Shown here: positions 1 to 10,420 of the stretch, one piece after another
Layout: each line of letters starts with the position of its first letter
Position numbering within the stretch: the first letter of the stretch is position 1
The notes under the pieces: model-generated
Told to the model about the DNA's origin: nothing
What the model saw: only the letters and a program-made list of their open reading frames with translations
The model's database searches: none
Assembly (NCBI GenBank): GCA_024811115.1
Contig: JAKOGH010000425.1
Coordinates: 1-15,223, forward strand
Direction of reading: 5' to 3'
Length of the DNA: 15,223 bases
Origin: Terana coerulea
Lineage: Eukaryota > Basidiomycota > Agaricomycetes > Polyporales > Phanerochaetaceae
Position numbers and translations under genes: made by a program

Positions 1-713
1 ACTAGCTTTGACGTCTTGTACATCTGTTTCGGCCTGGATCTTGTATTCTGAAAGATACCCTAGTGTTGAGCTGCCGTATATCCCATGTAGCTCGCTGTAC
101 CCTGTATGGCTTGTGAGCACCCCAGTAGCCCACAAATCTACCGATTCCTTTTCGGGCTAGCCATTCGCGACCAGCTGTCCCGACCGCAACAGCCCAACAG
201 CGTGGTAAAGCTCCAAGTGCTTCGCCTCGTGTATGATATTGTCGAAGTCGAGGTCGTACAACTCCCGACGCCGAGAAGATGCATACATGCGCGACAAAGC
301 ACTGAACAGCGCAGTACTGCGAGTCTGCAGCGGGGACCTTTGAGGCTGTTGACAGCTATTTGGACGCGTCCGAAAAGGGAACTCAACGCCAACGTCATTG
401 GGCGCCAACGTCTCTCGCGATCGAGCAGGAAACCCTTGAATCCGGACAAAGTCATGAGCCGCCATGCTGTCTTTAAATCAACTAGTCTAGATCTGCTACT
501 GGATGCCTTTCCGCAGGGATCTGTAGAGCTCAACAGAATAGATTCGCCAATAAACGACCTCGGCAACGCGGCGGATCACGGTTACTGTTACGTCGGAACT
601 CGACGCTGCGTTTACAGACGTGCAATCTGGGAGGGGGTCGACCCCCTCCCAGAATAAATTCTGCATTTTCAGACACATTTCGAGCACCGCTGCGTCTCTT
701 AACCAATCACACC
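1..713. other. left flank of the transposon, no gene recognised
   Basis: I see no recognisable gene here. The longest frames are a plus-strand frame at 106-657 and overlapping minus-strand frames (for example 157-465), and none carries a motif I can name. The minus frame 157-465 has a plausible amino-acid mix near its end (for example RELYDLDFDNIIHEAKHLEL), so it could be an exon or remnant of a gene running off the left edge, but this is weak. The plus frame ends inside the palindrome at 626-653. Base composition is ordinary and there are no tandem repeats. Confidence 0.5.
626..653. repeat. perfect 28-bp palindrome centred on GTCGAC
   Basis: The 28 bases read identically on both strands, with no spacer: a TCTGGGAGGGGG arm, the centre GTCGAC at 637-642, and the complementary arm. 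Symmetry stops sharply on both sides. An AATAAA hexamer (653-658) overlaps its right end. It could form a cruciform or hairpin, or be the remnant of a repeat end or 3' processing signal. No gene ending here was identified. Confidence 0.9.
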
Positions 714-720
714 GCTTAGC
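714..720 (+). repeat. left target-site duplication GCTTAGC
   Basis: These seven bases directly precede the left inverted repeat (TACGGTTGAC...) and recur exactly after the right one at 3570-3576. A slightly different placement of the element edge would give a shorter duplication (CTTAG or TTA), because the element ends and the target share bases. The 7-bp reading gives the longest perfect repeat. Confidence 0.8.
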
Positions 721-1081
721 TACGGTTGACGAGACGTCCGAGGATGGATTTCGTTTTGATGCACCATCACTGGCGCCAAGCGCCTGATGGGCGCTCCTGG
801 CTTGGTCCGTCCGACTGAGGCTCCACGTTGGAACTTGAGCGAGTTGCTGATACCTACACGTAGCTACAGACCATATCTAGTTAGACTGAGAAAGCGTGTA
901 GCAGAGAGCTCCTAGTATGGCTCGAAAGGTCGAAATTCGACGTTTGCTGGCGGGCGCTAATTCTCGGAGGCGGCCGGGGACTGATTGATGAGCGAATTCG
1001 GTAACTCAATGATAACAACTCTAAGATGATCTAAGGTTCTGTTATCTGCCGCGCTCGTCCCGCCCCGCTACGCCCCCATCA
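721..1081 (+). repeat. left terminal inverted repeat
   Basis: It is 361 bp and matches the reverse complement of 3207-3569 without a base substitution that I could find. It differs only by one C fewer in two C runs (near 806, CTCCTGG against CTCCCTGG, and near 1065). It contains small symmetric motifs such as TGGCGCCA and an AGCGCC/GGCGCT stem near 777-795 that may be binding sites for the mobilising enzyme (inference). Confidence 0.93.
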
Positions 1082-2319
1082 CGCACATCAACCCTCGCTC
1101 GTTGCTCTGAACGGCGCTGGGCTGCCTTGCTTATCATGTTGTTGTCATTTCACACCTGTTTTTCTATGTAATATTTCTGCTGCATATTGCCTAATGGTCA
1201 TGTGCACTTGATCGAGTTAAGTTGGGTTGTCTTAGTCATATCACTTTGACTCAATGACAGGCTACAGCACACTAACTGATGTACAAACAGGTTGGATTAC
1301 ATCAAAATTAAGCTCTCTATCTCTATGAAGGAACAAATATGCAGTATAGAATATTTATTATTACACTCCATGTACTTACTCTACATAACCATGAGACAAG
1401 CAAATGCAATGAATAAAAGAACAAAGTAAATTCTACAGTACACAGCGCATTGAGCAGATCAGCCACTAAATACAATGGCGCCAGAATATAGAACCTATAT
1501 ATAGCAGTTCGTATGACAGTGTGCACAATGACACAGTTGATAGCCCGGGATGCAACATCAGGGTGACTAGTACAGAGTGTACATGGCAGGGATGGCGTGC
1601 AGAGCAGTCACAGCGCCCTTTGCCCATGCTCCATGTTGCATGACAGCAGGGTGGATTGGAGGGGCCGCAAGAGTGCGACTTGTGACAGAGCAATGTCGTA
1701 AGAGCATGACTTGAGTCACTGCATAAGTGCGAGAAGGATGGACCTTATGTAACTGGGAGTGCGAGTGCAATTGTGAAGATAACCTTTGCTGCAGCGGGCC
1801 ATAGCTGGTAACAGCGCGTACTAGTGTTGAACACATTGTGTCATCACAGCCACAGTAAATAGGACCAGTGGCGTACGGAGCAGCCATGGGGCCCTGAGCT
1901 TATGCTCTGTCGCTCAATGAAAGGGGCGGCATGAAGAGATTGCGAGAGTGTGACTCTGAGCCACCCTGCAAGTGTGAGCAAGGAGATGGTACAGGGGGCG
2001 ACTAGGACTATTAGTTGCCGGGCTAACCATAGCGGGAGTGCAATTGCAAAGTTAGCGAACGGCCATGCCGAGATGACTCGGGTCGTCCTCTGCAGTCGTC
2101 CACGTGCAGTAAGTGGGGGCGCAATGACGCAATGCAGCAATTGAGTGCTGTCGTGCGCCTTTGCAACGGGCATATGCGAGGTTGTTGAAGTAGGCTTGCT
2201 GGTACAGCATATGCGCGTTGGTTTGGTCGGCAGCAGTGCTTGTGATATTTGATGTGTTCTTGCCAGGGTTGTCTGACGCGGTCCCTTTTGTGAAGCCAGT
2301 GGACAAGGTGCGATGTGCT
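1082..2319. other. transposon interior, non-coding left part
   Basis: No gene is recognised in this stretch. The first 400 bases are A/T-richer, with several stops per frame. From about 1600 to 2150 the sequence is rich in loosely repeated GAGTGCGA-like words, with GAGTGCAATTG present twice, which suggests decayed short repeats. The open minus-strand frames here (1567-1887 and 1844-2347) have a composition that looks random and show no DDE-transposase, zinc-finger or helicase signature. Confidence 0.6.
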
Positions 2320-2321
2320 TA

Positions 2322-2664
2322 GTGATTGGCAAGGGTAAACCCTCCATGCTCAGGGCAAACCTTACCCTTACCAGGAAGTACCCTTACCATGAAGGGTAGG
2401 GTTGAGGAATACCTTTCAGCCCTTGCCAAAATAGGCTGAAAATGGTGCTTTAAGTGCCTTTCCCCACTTAGCCTATAATGTCAGTCTTATTTGAGTGGCT
2501 TGCATTGGTATAGAAAGCACTTACAACACTTGCAGCCCTCTCTAGGAATATGCCTAGTGCTTGAATAAAGACCCCTGCCAGACAAGGGTTGTGCCTCAAC
2601 CCACCCTTACCCTCTGTGCCCTTACCCTTAACCCTCAGAGGGTTTGCAAACCCCTGCCTATCAC
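2322..2664. mobile_element. nested MITE-like element with TA duplication
   Basis: The left end GTGATTGGCAAGGGT (from 2322) pairs with the reverse complement of the right end, GTGATAGGCAGGGGT (ending at 2664), with two mismatches in 15. Both ends are flanked by TA (2320-2321 and 2665-2666), as expected for Tc1/mariner-type insertion. Inside, both halves carry clusters of CCCTTACC/GGGTAAGGG and AAACCCTC words and an inner inverted pair GGGTTGAGG (about 2400 and 2600). There is no coding capacity in 343 bp. Superfamily is inferred only from TA and size. Confidence 0.6.
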
Positions 2665-2666
2665 TA

Positions 2667-3206
2667 GGTGTGCTTCATTGTTCCTTTTGGCGCAAACACA
2701 GCTGTAGAGGTGGGGGCAATCCAGAACAAAGGAAGTAAGCCCGGCGAAAGAATGATGAGTGGCAAACATATCTAGTAGTACATTCAAGCAAGTTAGTATG
2801 AAGAACGCCATCCACAAGCCATGCCAGCACAGCTGTACATGGCCGTGGACAGTGGCGCGTAGATGGGAAGCGTGGGCGACATGCGGCTGCCCTGAAGCCG
2901 CGGCCGTTCTGTGTATTAGCAGTACCTACACTGCACTGTACTACCCTTCCTGTAAATTCTCGTGTCGTGACAGATGGTTGCGAGGCCTGCGAAGCATCGT
3001 AGTTGAGTAGTTGCGTCAACCTTCTGGGGGGCGTAACAACGGCGCAGGAGGGATGAGGTGCCTGAGGAGCACAAGGAGCATTGTTGGGGAGGCACTAACA
3101 ACACCTGGTGTATGCTGGCTTGCCTGCGAATAGAGGTAATGCGGAAACATCGTAGAACGCAAACGCAGCGAGCAACGAGTGCGAGTTGTGGTTGGGTTGT
3201 TGCGCT
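2667..3206. other. transposon interior, non-coding right part
   Basis: Nothing recognisable. Short open frames on both strands (plus 2759-3010, minus 2675-3019) are rich in Cys and Arg with no family signature, and they end at or near unrelated stops. The stretch may be captured genomic DNA carried by the element, or decayed element sequence. Confidence 0.5.
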
Positions 3207-3569
3207 TGATGGGGGCGTAGCGGGGGCGGGACGAGCGCGGCAGATAACAGAACCTTAGATCATCTTAGAGTTGTTATCATTGAGTTACCGAATTCGCTCA
3301 TCAATCAGTCCCCGGCCGCCTCCGAGAATTAGCGCCCGCCAGCAAACGTCGAATTTCGACCTTTCGAGCCATACTAGGAGCTCTCTGCTACACGCTTTCT
3401 CAGTCTAACTAGATATGGTCTGTAGCTACGTGTAGGTATCAGCAACTCGCTCAAGTTCCAACGTGGAGCCTCAGTCGGACGGACCAAGCCAGGGAGCGCC
3501 CATCAGGCGCTTGGCGCCAGTGATGGTGCATCAAAACGAAATCCATCCTCGGACGTCTCGTCAACCGTA
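3207..3569 (-). repeat. right terminal inverted repeat
   Basis: It is 363 bp, the reverse complement of 721-1081 apart from one extra base in each of two C/G runs. It ends in GTCAACCGTA at the element edge. Which copy has the original run length cannot be decided from this window. Confidence 0.93.
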
Positions 3570-3576
3570 GCTTAGC
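3570..3576 (+). repeat. right target-site duplication GCTTAGC
   Basis: Exact copy of 714-720, directly after the right inverted repeat. Removing the element and one copy would join ...ATCACACC-GCTTAGC-GCTATCATC as the inferred empty site. Confidence 0.8.
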
Positions 3577-4173
3577 GCTATCATCCCGCCCTGCCGAGTC
3601 TGATTTCTCGTATTCATCAGCGACTGCAAGGGATCTATATTTCTTTCGTTACGGTCTCATACTTTTGAAAACACTTCTCATATACTGCTTTCAACCTCCG
3701 GTCTGGAACCCGGAATCTGTAGAAATCCTGCGGAAAGGCACCCACTTTCATCTATTATATTAGGATGTATGAGTCATGTAGAGGCAGTTTTGTATAATCA
3801 AACACAGGCAAGTACTGCACTCATCATAAGCTTTCTTCGCTCTCATCTTTCCACTAGTGAACTCTCAAAAATTCCCGCATTTTTTAAAAACAAATCCTTC
3901 TGCCTTATCCGCGACATTGATCGTCCCGGTCTCTTTGACGAGGTTGCGATCATTGGTCAATTCGTGTATATAGTGTGAATTAGATAAGATAAAGATAACC
4001 GCGTGGCGCGTGAGAACCTTTGAGAGGATGTTCATAGGGGCGCTAGTTTGCTTCTCTGGCAATTCACGTTTGGTTCGCGTTCAACACTCCGCCCAAAGCT
4101 CATTAAAAGCCGAGGGCTCTTACTCTATCCCAACCACCTTCCACAACGCCGTATAACGACTATCACGATCGTC
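3577..4173. other. intergenic region upstream of the membrane-protein gene
   Basis: No gene is recognised with confidence. A 38-codon minus-strand frame (3751 to 3635) has a protein-like composition, including AFPQDFYRFRVPDRRLKA. It begins right after an intron-like acceptor (CCTAATATAATAG, ending at 3752), so it could be the last exon or a remnant of a gene, but I see no matching upstream exon. Frames at 3769-3978 (+) and 3865-4062 (-) show no known motif. The last 100 bases before 4174 are C/T- and CCAACC-rich, as in many fungal core promoters. Confidence 0.4.
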
Positions 4174-5012
4174 ATGCCTGCGAAAATCTTTGACTACGTG
4201 AAACCACACCGGAGCGAAGCAGTGGCCCGTCTACGAAGCAATGGCCTGGGTCTTATTATCCTGCTCCTAACCACCACCCTGTTGCCATTACCTTCCCCTT
4301 GGACTGCTATACGCCTCTTTTGGGGGAACCGTCATTACGTTTACCATGGACTGGGGGAAACGTGGTGGCGCTGGGTCTGTCTGCTCGGTACGCCCGTGAC
4401 CGGCCGTGCAAGTTGATATGATGTACTGAAGGATAAACCTACCCTGCAGAGCTTGTTGCTCTGGGATTGCTGAGCATGAACGTCTTGCAAGCTACATATG
4501 CCTTGCAGTACCCACCAGCGCCGCTTCCCCCGCCGCCAACCCCTGCCAAATCTGTAACAGCAACGCCGAAGTCGACACCGCAGAAGCGCCTTCCTGCATT
4601 TACGCCAAATGTACGTAGATCTTTCCTCTCAATCTTGAAATCAACCGCGTATGTCCATCCACTTATGCCTGGTCTTCAGCAATCAACCCCGCAGCCTCAG
4701 AAGGCATTCTCATCCAGCATCTACGCGGCTTCGCCTATCTCAACACCTTCACGAACGCTGCACTACTCCGCACTGTCTTCCACGTCCATGGACACCTCGC
4801 TGAACTCGTCAACATCGTCGTTCCCAGGCTCACCGATCTTGAACTCGCCGCTGGCGGCTTATAGGGGAAGCACAGGAGTAGCGCTGGACGTGAGTGCAGT
4901 CGCGTTCACCATGATGACTCTCCGTGCTCAATGTTTCGCAGGTGCATTTGATGGAGAGGTCCTCACGCGGCTTACTCAGAGTCAGCGTATCCTGGACGAT
5001 GACGACGAATGA
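4174..5012 (+). CDS. two-TM membrane protein, possibly Pom34-like nuclear pore protein
   Basis: Three exons fit: 4174-4387, 4450-4889 and 4942-5012, with introns of 62 nt (GTACGC..CTGCAG) and 52 nt (GTGAGT..CGCAG). The product is about 241 residues. The first in-frame ATG is 4174. Visible layout: a short N-terminus (MPAKIFDYVK), a hydrophobic helix at about 24-40, a second at about 64-88 created by splicing exon 1 to exon 2, then a Pro/Ser/Thr-rich tail with RTLHYS and SSFPGSP motifs and an acidic end (ILDDDDE). Two close helices plus a long Ser/Pro tail resemble the fungal nuclear-pore membrane protein Pom34, but I recognise this by layout only. Exon lengths sum to 725, one short of a whole number of codons: one extra base, best at the GGGG run 4864-4867, is needed to reach the natural-looking acidic end. 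It converges on tgs1 (114-bp gap). Confidence 0.62.
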
Positions 5013-5126
5013 ACGTGGTCCATGTTGTCCATGCAATGCAATACTTTACCAATTCATACATGGATGGATCAGGTACGCGGCATCGCCTCTGAGATACCGA
5101 CAAGTAGGACAAACGGAGTGAAGCTT

Positions 5127-6302
<1,176 letters not shown>

Positions 6303-6420
6303 GGCGGTACCACTTTGGTATGTCTAGGCCGGTAGGCGCCCACTGAGGAGAGGAAGGCGGAGGAGCAAGCGTCGCTGGAAGTGAATGATTTCCTCCCATC
6401 CCACTCATGCAGGACTAGTC
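6303..6420. promoter_or_regulatory. short shared (bidirectional) promoter region
   Basis: Only 118 bp separate the tgs1 start (minus, 6302) from the chosen AlkB-like start (plus, 6421), or 82 bp if the upstream in-frame ATG at 6385 is used. Both promoters and 5' leaders must lie here or overlap the opposite gene. I see no clear TATA box. The stretch includes a C/T-rich segment around 6343-6370 in the orientation reading toward tgs1. Confidence 0.5.
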
Positions 6421-9400
6421 ATGAACACGGCTGGCTCAGACCCAGGCACTCAATTCACGCGTGAATTGACACAGCAGCTCGAAGAATTGCAAGAATTCGC
6501 TTTCGCACCATTTGACCCATCGGAGCCGCTGCCTGAATATACCCACACCTGGGGACCTCACCTCCGACGACCTGCAGCCCTCCCGGAAAACTACGACACT
6601 CGCATCGACCCCAACCACATCTTCCTGTTTGCCGTCCACCCTGTGACGGGCATCAGGCGCGATTTCTTCGTGACGCCGAAGCCGTGCGAGTACTGTGCGA
6701 AGATCAGACAGGTCTGTTCGAGGAGCAGGCCTTCCTGCCAGAGGTGCACCGTGTCCGGAGACCCTGAGCGAGCGTGCCACGCGGAGGCAGGCTGGGTCAA
6801 GCTTCCTGGCCCCAAGTCCGCAAAACCCAAGCTGCAGAAGCGGCCGACGATGGTCAAGGACGGGACGAACGGGCGGACACGCTCGCCGCCGATAGACCAG
6901 CCTGCACCCAAGCGAGCGCGGACCATTGCGCCGAGCTCGCTCGAGGGTCCGCTGTCCTCGCTTAGCCCCACACCAACCCCTTCTGGCTCAAATATCTTTA
7001 CACCCATGGCTATTCCGAAGAAACCGCCGCCGAAGAAGGCTGCCTCTGCTGCAGCCCATGGCGAGGCCAGCAGGAATACGGGCGTTGTGGCGGAGGTTGC
7101 ATCGAAGGCGGAGCCTACCGCCACTGAAAGGAAGAAGACCACAAGCCAGAGAGGTAGCGGGCGTGGCAGAGGGCGAGGCGGACGACGGAAGGCTACCGTG
7201 TCTACCAAGAGTAAAGAGCCCCAAGGTAAGCTCGTCACAAGCCCGTGCATGATCGGCTTACATTGTAATCAGTAGACGGAGGGTGGATGGCGACTGACGG
7301 CACGATATGGCGCGTTGTGCCGCCACCACCAGGAATTCCAACCTCGCCGCCGACTTCCAAGTCTCTAGCTAAACTGATTGATACGTCCAGTGCGTCGATA
7401 CAGAAGCCTCTGCCCGCTGCAAAACCTCGAATATGGGCCGCTGTGGGTATTATTTTTAATTCCCATAAACGCTGTCGTGACTTCTGATTCTCGCTCGGCT
7501 CTCTTAACGAACGACGCGACGTTTTCAGACCGAGGCCGAATTTCTTGAGGTATTGCCGGAACTCTCCAAAACCATGAACGGCACTGGATCGAGAATTCAC
7601 ATAGACCATGCAACTTTGGAACCACCTATGATACTTCTGGATAGCAGTAATTGGCCTGAAGACCGTCTCACAATAGACGGACATGCAGAAATAACGATGT
7701 GAGATAGCTCCTTCCTTTGATCATCTCGTAATTCTAACCATTTCAAGCGTTCGAGATTTCACTATTCCACTGGGTAGAGCCCAGGCTGCCGGCAAGTCTG
7801 TCGACTATGGCGCAAGCCAGGACATGATGCTTGTCGACGACATAGCCGCCACGCGATCCTCAACATCTACGCCATCACTCAACACATCTCGATCGCAGTC
7901 TCTAGGCGGGACACAACCAGTCCTTAGTTGCCATCCGTCACAGGTGCTCGTTGCAAGGAAGCTTCAGACCTCTGTATCATTACCACCCTTGTCTCTGCAG
8001 CAGACGCCAAAACCGAGTTCACACAGTCAAGGGATACGACAGTCTTTTTCACCGTTGGGGTCAAAAGACCCGGAGCGGTGGCGGTTGACTGCCAGCAGTA
8101 CCTCGCATGGGCCGCTGCCTCCCACTGCGTCGACCTCACTTGCAAAATCTTCGCCGTCCGTACCCGCACCCAGCCTTCGTGGCATGTTCGGTCAGAATAA
8201 CCCGAGATCTCAGCACCAGAGCAACTTCCACAAACTGATCCGTGTGTCGAAGGCCGCCGCAAAGGAAAAGTGTAAATTCCCCGGTCCCCCGTTCAGCCAG
8301 CTGGGTCCGAGCGACACGAAGTTCACCCCCTTTTCAAAGGCCTTCCATACCCTCTGGCTGAGGCGAGTAGATATGAGAACAGTTCAGGGACGAAACTGAA
8401 ACCTGCGCAATTCACTCCACCTCAGTCACCAGGCTCAGATTCAGCGGACAGTATGTCAGACGACATTCAGACGGAGCGTACGACGCCAGCAACCAGTGCG
8501 TGTCATTTCCGCGCCCTGGGTTCTCAGACTGCGTCGCAAAATGCTCATGTTTCTACAAGTAGGCTACGCGCATACGGCCTCGCCCCGTCGCCTTGGCTCG
8601 CATGAAGAGCACGATCAAGGCATGGATATCCAGCACTTTGGGCCTGCCATCGACAAGCTAAACGGTGACTTGATTGGCGTTCTGCCGCCGCAAGCCTCTG
8701 GGCGACAAGACTTGGTCAACAGGCTGGCCGCTGAGGAAACTCGCACCAACTTTATCCCGAACGAGCTGCCACAAGAGATTAGGCATCTCTTGGATTGCAG
8801 CACGTACAAGGTTCCTGTTGGTCTCGTTGCGCCTAACGATTGTCCGCTGCTACCTTTCGCCCGCTTGGATGGGCATGGCGTGCTCTTTTTGGGCTTTTAC
8901 AGGATCTCAGATGTTCAGGTAGCTTTTGCGTTCCGTTGATATGTCCGGATTGTCGCTCACGATTTTATTGTCCAGCGGTCTCTTCTTGTGCAGCACGAAG
9001 ATGAAGAGGTGCGCACAGTGCGAGCGACGTGGCGCTTCAAGCTTCATTGGATACCAGGCGGCGAAAACACGCCCGAGGCCGAGCAACCGTCGCACCCTTG
9101 GTGGAAGGCTCCGCCTAGCCCATCACCGCCCGATCAACCAGAGCCCTCTCCGTACTCACTTCTTCCTGAGAGCCTCCGGGCTGACTTCGCGGCGCCGTCG
9201 AGCAGAGACAAAGTTGCGTCGGAGGTGATTACTCGGACAGGCTGGCACTGCACAAAGTGCGGGCGGCTGAACGTCCAGAGACTGCTCTGCTTCCAGAAGT
9301 GCGGCACATGCCAGGTGCGCTGCAGTGCCCTACATGTTTGTCGCATGTTGGTGACTGTGCCGTTTTGTAGGAGGGCAACGACATGCTCCCGGTGGGCGCA

Positions 9401-10420
9401 ATGTACGTCCGCGACCCACACAAGATGACGCCGGATTCCTCCCCTGTAGACACGTACCCCGAGGGTGTCGGCTGCCACATACTCGACGGGGAGAAGGGCG
9501 GGCCGCGGACGTTTGTGTATACGGTCTCCGACTCTGTGGAAGTCAAGCACGTCTTCACCTGCAACCGTCCGGCGCTGCAGAAGGACGCGGACAAGTTCTT
9601 CCATGAACTGCAGCTGCACGTCCCACTTATGTGGCAGATAGCGAAGACCAAGTTGGCAGCTGGTACGTCCGTATACTGTTGTCTACACTGTGGGGACTGA
9701 GGAAACGGTGCAGGTCCCTATTTCACGTATCTCGCTGGCGGCGGACACGAGGGGCAACCAAGTGTTCCGTGGAAGGAAGTCCCGCAGTGTGTTTCGCAAG
9801 CTCGTGAGCTGATGGAGACACTGGCAACCAAGAAAGCCGGGCTAGAGAAGTTCCAAATCGACCAGCTGACAGTCTTGGCATGGCATGTGCCAGGTAGCAA
9901 GAAGGTGAGGGAATGGCTTCATGCTGCAGCTCGTGAGCTGACTGTCGACGAACACAGAGCAATCCACTCTCCTGCAGGCGGTATCCGGCCGCCATGCTTT
10001 GTTTCGGTGCCGACGTCGAGCTGTACATCATCCCCAAGTCCGGCTTCGCCAAGGCGAAATGGAATGGGGTCAAACGCGAGGTCGCGAGCCGGTACGCAAG
10101 TGTAGTGAATGACGAGGAGGATGACTGGCCGATGTTGGATCCCATGGACTTGGACCACGAAAACTCTCGCGCCGCTAGTCCTGCTTTGGCATCCACGACC
10201 ACTGCACGGGGGAAGTCGAAGTCAAAGAGATCTACCGAGTCCCTGTTTGTCACCTTGGTTCATGGCGATATGCTCATACTGCATGGAGACGAGTTTGAGG
10301 TGAGTGTCTCGGTCGTGCTTTCTCGAAGGTGTTGGCTGAACACAGCACTAGTATACTCTGCATCGAACGGGCATGAGCATCGTCCTGATAGGCATGCCTT
10401 CCGGAGCCAGGGCCCGTTAG
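6421..10420 (+). CDS. basidiomycete AlkB-like protein with Zn2Cys6-like cluster and zinc ribbon
   Basis: Ten exons fit: 6421-7225, 7273-7442, 7529-7698, 7748-8558, 8608-8918, 8976-9314, 9371-9662, 9714-9904, 9958-10299 and 10352-10420, about 1,166 residues. The acceptor of the 9905-9957 intron was chosen because AACACAG, not the later CTGCAG, keeps the frame into ALCFGADVELYIIP-like sequence. Residues 89-119 hold C-X2-C-X6-C-X6-C-X2-C-X9-C, close to a fungal Zn2Cys6 cluster. A basic, Ser/Pro-rich low-complexity stretch follows (RGSGRGRGRGGRRK near 245). At about 848-868 is a zinc ribbon (CTKCGRLN...CGTC). Then comes a domain with GPYFTYLAGG, LTVLAW, CFGADVEL and a terminal HGD...GDEFEYTLHRTGMSIVLIG, which I read as an AlkB/2OG-Fe(II)-oxygenase-like fold known in Agaricomycetes. 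The HxD iron motif is not visible where expected (AWHVPGSKK), so activity is doubtful. Exon 4 needs one extra base between about 8275 and 8345 (C runs). A nuclear DNA- or RNA-related role is inference. An in-frame ATG at 6385 is an alternative start. Confidence 0.65.

Larger units (their letters stand above)
721..3569. mobile_element. non-autonomous DNA transposon with about 361-bp TIRs
   Basis: The copy is 2,849 bp and is bounded by long terminal inverted repeats (721-1081 and 3207-3569) and a perfect 7-bp direct repeat. The outermost bases are TACGGTTGAC. The interior (1082-3206) has many stops in all frames. Its largest open frame (minus, 1844-2347) shows no transposase motif, so movement would depend on an enzyme from elsewhere. 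Long TIRs recall Mutator-like and other long-TIR families, but a 7-bp duplication does not fix the superfamily (hAT and KDZ usually make 8 bp, Mutator about 9). Near-identical TIRs point to recent insertion. The interior hosts a second, smaller element (2322-2664). Confidence 0.9.

Noticed and set aside
1844..2347. 167-residue minus-strand open frame inside the transposon as a transposase
   Set aside because: Composition looks random, no DDE, zinc-finger or helicase motif is seen, and the frame overlaps other open frames equally long for the base composition.
2330..2655. CCCTTA/TAAGGG words as a telomeric or internal telomere-like repeat
   Set aside because: The words are CCCTTACC, not the fungal telomere unit CCCTAA, occur only a few times, and lie in both orientations. 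They belong to the nested MITE-like element.
721..3569. Repeat-induced point mutation in the transposon
   Set aside because: The two TIRs show no C-to-T or G-to-A differences from each other.
504..3740. Shared 14-mer TGCCTTTCCGCAGG in opposite orientation at 504-517 and 3727-3740, as an outer inverted repeat
   Set aside because: Similarity ends right outside the 14 bases, and a match of this length is not surprising by chance in a 15-kb window.
6591..7250. 219-residue minus-strand frame opposite the AlkB-like first exon
   Set aside because: It is a shadow of a G/C-rich coding exon. The plus strand carries the Cys cluster and a spliced continuation.
9905..9992. Intron ending at CTGCAG (9978) in the AlkB-like gene
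   Set aside because: It puts the following conserved segment out of frame. The earlier acceptor AACACAG (9957), after a CTGAC branch site, keeps it in frame.
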